Positions 60,867-64,000 of a stretch of DNA of 64,000 bases are shown in pieces. The notes beneath the pieces were generated by a model. The model did not search any database. It was not told the DNA's origin and saw nothing but the letters and a program-made list of their open reading frames with translations. The stretch comes from CAYWWM01 sp965198025 (GTDB lineage Bacteria; Acidobacteriota; Terriglobia; 2-12-FULL-54-10): contig OZ240237.1 of assembly GCA_965198025.1 (NCBI GenBank), forward strand, positions 2,170,001 to 2,234,000. The letters run 5' to 3'. The position numbers were made by a program, and so were the translations under genes. Every line of letters starts with the position of its first letter. Position 1 is the stretch's first letter.

Positions 60867-60877
60867 GAAAATTGCTG

Positions 60878-60907
60878 TTGACACACCTTTTTGCCGACCG
60901 GGATAAT
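60878..60907 (+). promoter_or_regulatory. candidate promoter of the cyclophilin gene
   Basis: TTGACA (60878-60883) and GATAAT (60902-60907) are 18 bases apart. The leader to the ATG at 61077 would be about 160 bases, long enough to hold regulatory structure. Confidence 0.5.
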
Positions 60908-61076
60908 CTCTCTGTGCTGTCCCTCACCGGCAGCGATCGGTTTCGCTCCGGGCCGTGGCTTCTCCTTGTTCTGACAACCGCCGCCCCAGTGTGGGACTGA
61001 TCTCCAATAAACCAGGCCGCTCGCGACCGCGACTTTCTTTCGACTCGACGGACGGGCGTGCCGGGCAGGAGGATTC

Positions 61077-61706
61077 ATGGACTGGAAGATTTGGATGCTG
61101 GGTTGCTTCGTTGTTGTGCTTGCCATGGCGGGCTTCTCTCCGTCCGCGATGGCGCAACGCGACCCGGGAACCTATGCGGTTTTTGAAACGGACCAAGGAC
61201 AGTTTGTGGTCGAGCTTTTCGAAGACCGAGCTCCCATTACAGTAACGAATTTTGTGGAACTCGCCGAGGGCATGAAGGAGTACACGGACCCTAGAGATGG
61301 CCAGAAGAAGACAGGGCGGTACTACGACGGAACCGTATTTCACCGGCTGATCCCGGATTTCATGATTCAAGGTGGGGACCCGACCGGAACCGGAACCGGC
61401 GGCCCGGGGTATCGTTTCGAGAATGAATACTCGCCGAATCTGAGTTTTGACAGAGCCGGCCGTTTGGCAATGGCGAATGCCGGCCGGAATACCAACGGCA
61501 GCCAATTCTTCATTACAGACGCCGCTGTAGGGCTTGACGCCAGGGATTACACGATCTTCGGCCAGGTGGTCGAGGGCATGGACGTCGTCCGGAGGATCGC
61601 TCGCGTACCGAAAATTCCAAGGGGTCCGACAAATCCGGAGGGATCAAAGCCGATAGAGCCTCCAGTGCTACAAAGAGTCATGATCGAGCGCGTTTCTGGG
61701 AACTAG
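61077..61706 (+). CDS. periplasmic cyclophilin-type peptidyl-prolyl isomerase
   Basis: The 209-residue protein has a signal peptide (CFVVVLAMAGFSPSAMA-Q, to residue 26). The cyclophilin domain follows: FVVELFEDRAPITVTNFVELAEG, YYDGTVFHRLIPDFMIQGGDP with the catalytic Arg in FHRL, MANAGRNTNGSQFFIT and FGQVVEGMDVV. It catalyses proline isomerisation during folding in the periplasm. GGAGGATTC precedes the ATG. An insert (EYTDPRDGQKKTG) is common in this bacterial group. Confidence 0.93.
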   Translation: MDWKIWMLGCFVVVLAMAGFSPSAMAQRDPGTYAVFETDQGQFVVELFEDRAPITVTNFVELAEGMKEYTDPRDGQKKTGRYYDGTVFHRLIPDFMIQGGDPTGTGTGGPGYRFENEYSPNLSFDRAGRLAMANAGRNTNGSQFFITDAAVGLDARDYTIFGQVVEGMDVVRRIARVPKIPRGPTNPEGSKPIEPPVLQRVMIERVSGN

Positions 61707-61721
61707 TCGGCTGTTCCGGTT

Positions 61722-61754
61722 GCAGAGGGTCGCCGAGGATAGGCGAACCTCTGC
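61722..61754. terminator. stem-loop after the cyclophilin gene
   Basis: GCAGAGG and CGCC on the left pair with GGCG and CCTCTGC on the right, with a two-base internal mismatch and a seven-base loop. It starts 16 bases past the stop. It has no T-run. Confidence 0.45.
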
Positions 61755-61777
61755 GTCCTCTGCTATGATATTCACAG

Positions 61778-62596
61778 ATGGACATTTACGAGGAAATCAC
61801 GCGACTGCGCCATGCAGGCATTAAGGCTGCTCTAGCTACAATTGTCAACGTACGCGGCTCGATTCCGAGCTACGAGTCGGCCAAGCTGCTCGTCCGCGAG
61901 GACGGGTCTATCATGGGTACGGTGGGGGGCGGCTGTGTCGAGGGCGAAGTCTGGGCCGCCGCCCGCAAGGTCATCGAGGAGGAAAAGCCCCGCCAACTCA
62001 CGTTCAACCTGAACAACGATCCCTCCTATGACACCGGCCTCCTCTGTGGCGGGACGCTCGACATATTCGTGGAACCGATCCTTCCCACTCCCTATTTGTA
62101 CATCTTTGGCGCGGGACACGTCTCGATGGCGCTCTCGAAGGTCGCCACCCTCGCCGGCTTCAGCACCATCATCATTGACGACCGGGACACTTACGCCAAC
62201 CGTGAGCGCTTTCCCGAGGCGGCCGAGGTTTATGCTGACGAGTACGAGAAAGTCTTCGAGCGCCTGCTACCAAACAGCTCGTCGTTCCTCATCGCCGTGA
62301 CGCGCGGCCACCGCGACGATATGCGCGTGCTTCGCTGGGGGGTCGGCACGACAGCCCGCTACGTCGGCATGATCGGCAGCAAGCGCAAGGTCATCGAGAT
62401 CATCAAGTATCTCGAGGAGAAGGAAGGGATTGCACCCACGCAGCTCGCCCGCGTGCACGCCCCCATCGGCCTCGACATCGGCGCCATCTCGCCGGAAGAG
62501 ATCGCCGTCAGCATCGTCGCCGAGATGGTCGCCGTCCGCCGGGGCGCCTTGCAGGACGCGAAGCCCCATCCGAAATCCATTCTTGCCGTCTCCTGA
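61778..62596 (+). CDS. XdhC/CoxI family protein
   Basis: The 272-residue protein has the XdhC_CoxI N-terminal domain (ALATIVNVRGSIPSYESAKLLV with GSIMGTVGGGCVEGEVW) and the C-terminal Rossmann domain (LYIFGAGHVSMALSKVATLAGF, then VTRGHRDDMRVL and YVGMIGSKRK). These proteins bind molybdenum cofactor and mature xanthine- or CO-dehydrogenase-type enzymes. A TATGAT 9 bases before the ATG suggests a very short leader. No molybdoenzyme gene is in the window. The MocA-like gene follows after 5 bases. Confidence 0.93.
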   Translation: MDIYEEITRLRHAGIKAALATIVNVRGSIPSYESAKLLVREDGSIMGTVGGGCVEGEVWAAARKVIEEEKPRQLTFNLNNDPSYDTGLLCGGTLDIFVEPILPTPYLYIFGAGHVSMALSKVATLAGFSTIIIDDRDTYANRERFPEAAEVYADEYEKVFERLLPNSSSFLIAVTRGHRDDMRVLRWGVGTTARYVGMIGSKRKVIEIIKYLEEKEGIAPTQLARVHAPIGLDIGAISPEEIAVSIVAEMVAVRRGALQDAKPHPKSILAVS

Positions 62597-62601
62597 GAAG
62601 A

Positions 62602-63261
62602 TTGTCTCCTCCGGATCATTCCGAATCATTTCGCGGAACGGTTGCAGGCATCATCCTGGCCGCCGGGGAATCCCGCCGCATGGGGCGCGACAAGGCCCTG
62701 CTTCCCCTCGGGCGGGAAACGTTCCTGGAGCACCTCATCGAAACCCTGCGCCACGAGGTCAGCCCGCTGCTCCTCGTGCTTGGGCACCATGCCGATGAGA
62801 TTGCCGGCCGAATTCCCCGCCCTGCGGACGTCCAGATCCTCCGGAACACGGATTACAAACTCGGGCAGCTTAGTTCGCTGCGGGCAGCCCTGCGCTCGCT
62901 CAAAGGCCAACCCGTAGCCGGAGTAATCGTCTGCCTCGTCGATCACCCGGCTATCACCACCGCCGTTATCCGCGCTCTGCTCGAACGGTTTCGAGGCGGG
63001 CAGTCACGCATCATCATTCCCACCTGCGATGGCCGGCGGGGCCACCCTGTGTTCTTCTCCGCAGAGTTATTTGCGGAACTGTTGGACGCGCCGCTCGACC
63101 AGGGGGCACGCGTCGTAGTGCGCCGCCATGGCGACGAAGTGGAGCTAGTCGAAACCGGTGAGGAGGGGATCCTTCTCGACATCGACCGCCCGGACGATTA
63201 TGAACTCTTGCTCGAACGGTGGAAGAAAGGGGAGGGCGGCTCTAGCTGCACACAGCCTTGA
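62602..63261 (+). CDS. MocA-like molybdenum cofactor nucleotidyltransferase
   Basis: The 219-residue protein starts at a TTG. It has the MobA-like NTP-transferase motif GIILAAGESRRMGRDKALLP (17-36), LVLGHHADEI, the metal-binding VCLVDHPAI, and RRGHPVFF, as in MocA cytidylyltransferases. Such enzymes attach CMP (or GMP) to molybdenum cofactor. The pairing with XdhC fits maturation of a xanthine-oxidase-family enzyme. A ribosome binding site is weak (GAGAAG). Confidence 0.88.
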   Translation: MSPPDHSESFRGTVAGIILAAGESRRMGRDKALLPLGRETFLEHLIETLRHEVSPLLLVLGHHADEIAGRIPRPADVQILRNTDYKLGQLSSLRAALRSLKGQPVAGVIVCLVDHPAITTAVIRALLERFRGGQSRIIIPTCDGRRGHPVFFSAELFAELLDAPLDQGARVVVRRHGDEVELVETGEEGILLDIDRPDDYELLLERWKKGEGGSSCTQP

Positions 63262-63601
63262 AGAAGGCTTTCAAGGCGTCTTCGGCTAGGATGCTGGCAT
63301 GCCCACTTTCCGGTGGCAGCCCGCCGAGTTTCTTCGCGATCTGGAACGCCGAAGTGCGCTCGGCTTCTTCGAGTGTTTTTCCGTGGATCAGTTCCGTTAG
63401 TAGAGACCCACAGGCGATCGCCGCTACGCAGCCGCTCGTTTTGAAGCGGACGTCCTGCAGCCGCCCTTCTTCCACCCGCACGGAGAGGCGCATGATGTCT
63501 CCGCAAGCAGGGTTGCTGACCTCGACCGTCACTGCCGGCGGCGGCAGCTCGCCCGCGTTGCGGGGATTCTGAAAGTGGTCGAGCATCGCTGGGCTATACA
63601 C
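63242..63601 (-). CDS. IscU/NifU-like scaffold with one cysteine missing
   Basis: I choose the GTG at 63601, with AAAGGGAG just upstream, because the longer frame to 63715 would overlap the divergent MutT gene. The 119-residue protein has the IscU fold text YSPAMLDHFQNPRNAG, C33 in NPACGD with D35, and C58 in TSGCVAAIACGS. At the third ligand position the usual HCS reads HAS (His101-Ala102), so the third Cys is absent, while C64 is extra. It lacks the SufU insertion, so it is a second, different scaffold-type protein besides SufU. It may be a carrier rather than a desulfurase partner. It overlaps the MocA-like gene tail by 20 bases. Confidence 0.85.
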   Translation of the reverse strand: MYSPAMLDHFQNPRNAGELPPPAVTVEVSNPACGDIMRLSVRVEEGRLQDVRFKTSGCVAAIACGSLLTELIHGKTLEEAERTSAFQIAKKLGGLPPESGHASILAEDALKAFFKAVCS

Positions 63602-63703
63602 AGTCGCTCCCTTTCTTGTGGGAAGATTGACTCTACAATTGTGCTTGAAAACTTCGTTCTGTAACAATTGGGAAGCCCATTTTGTTTCCGAGTGATTTAC
63701 GCC

Positions 63704-64000
63704 ATGAGTACTCAAACCAGGAAGCTCGTTGTTGCTGCGCTACTATTCGACCAGAGCCGCTTACTGATCTGCCAGCGCTCACCGCATGGCCAATTTCCGA
63801 ACAAGTGGGAGTTTCCGGGTGGCAAAGTCAACCCTGGCGAAGCTCCACAGGACGCTCTGCACCGCGAGCTGCTGGAGGAGCTAGGAATTAGCGCAGAGAT
63901 CGGTGACGAGGTCTGGCACACTGACCACCAGTACGCAGGACACTCTCCCGTTCGGCTGCTCTTCTTTTCCGTGCGGAGATATTCTTCCACGCCGGAAAAC
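63704..64000 (+). CDS. MutT/NUDIX hydrolase, 3' truncated by the window end
   Basis: The ATG at 63704 opens a frame that runs off the end of the window after 99 codons, starting MSTQTRKLVVAALLFDQSRL. The NUDIX box G-x5-E-x7-RE-x2-EE-x-G is complete (GGKVNPGEAPQDALHREL then LEELG, about residues 41-63). QRSPHGQFPNKWEFPGG matches the MutT/8-oxo-dGTPase type, which cleans damaged nucleotides, though other (deoxy)nucleoside triphosphate substrates are possible. It is divergent from the IscU-like gene. Confidence 0.9.
   Translation, partial: MSTQTRKLVVAALLFDQSRLLICQRSPHGQFPNKWEFPGGKVNPGEAPQDALHRELLEELGISAEIGDEVWHTDHQYAGHSPVRLLFFSVRRYSSTPEN

Overview
The window looks like chromosome from a member of the Acidobacteriota. 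The evidence is a truncated gene at base 1 with the VWFA-related domain typical of that phylum, a carboxypeptidase-regulatory TonB-dependent receptor (OAR type), several secreted proteins with the 'PDLSGVW' signature, a GC-rich base composition and many small palindromic dispersed repeats. No rRNA, tRNA, transposase, integrase, prophage or CRISPR array was found. The subgroup cannot be fixed from this sequence.

Layout. 1-1 kb: 3' part of the VWFA-domain gene. 1-9.5 kb (minus): iron-sulfur assembly locus sufB-sufC-sufD-sufS-sufU-sufT, followed in line by an Rrf2/IscR-type regulator, an Mrp/ApbC carrier and a quinone oxidoreductase; sufS carries a one-base frameshift. 9.7-12.3 kb (plus): an amidohydrolase lipoprotein and a small secreted protein. 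12.5-27.3 kb (minus): an eight-gene MoxR cassette (DUF4159, VWA/amidotransferase-like membrane protein, caspase/C13-like protein lacking the catalytic Cys, TPR protein with a HELAH peptidase domain, MoxR ATPase, DUF58, BatA, DUF4175). 28-31.5 kb (plus): three paralogous secreted 'PDLSGVW' proteins and a DUF6152 protein. 31.8-37.8 kb (minus): a CxxCH-containing beta-propeller-like protein and a TonB receptor. 37.8-44 kb: a repeat-rich accessory island with a decayed type IIG restriction gene, an intact type ISP/IIG-like restriction-modification gene and a TIR/SEFIR-domain gene. 44.4-49.4 kb: fused aroDE, trpE and trpG (plus) with trpD facing them (minus). 49.5-53.7 kb (plus): sucC, sucD, ndk, a DUF2905 gene and xseA. 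53.7-64 kb: TPR protein, HIT protein, RlpA, rhomboid protease, then a minus-strand group (MerR-TPR fusion, LolD-like ATPase, PgsA, glycosyltransferase), a periplasmic cyclophilin, an XdhC/MocA-like pair, a variant IscU/NifU scaffold, and the start of a MutT gene that runs off the window.

The Suf genes form one pathway: SufS mobilises sulfur, SufU and SufBCD build clusters, SufT and Mrp assist delivery, and the Rrf2 protein probably senses cluster supply. The MoxR cassette pairs an AAA+ ATPase with three VWA-type proteins and two protease-fold proteins, suggesting an envelope-associated assembly or quality-control system. The island at 38-44 kb is the clearest foreign or fast-evolving part: it combines a dead and a live restriction enzyme with a possible NAD-cleaving or signalling TIR/SEFIR protein, set among duplicated repeats. 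The dispersed repeats keep perfect hairpins through paired base changes, and one copy pair extends into two signal-peptide coding regions.
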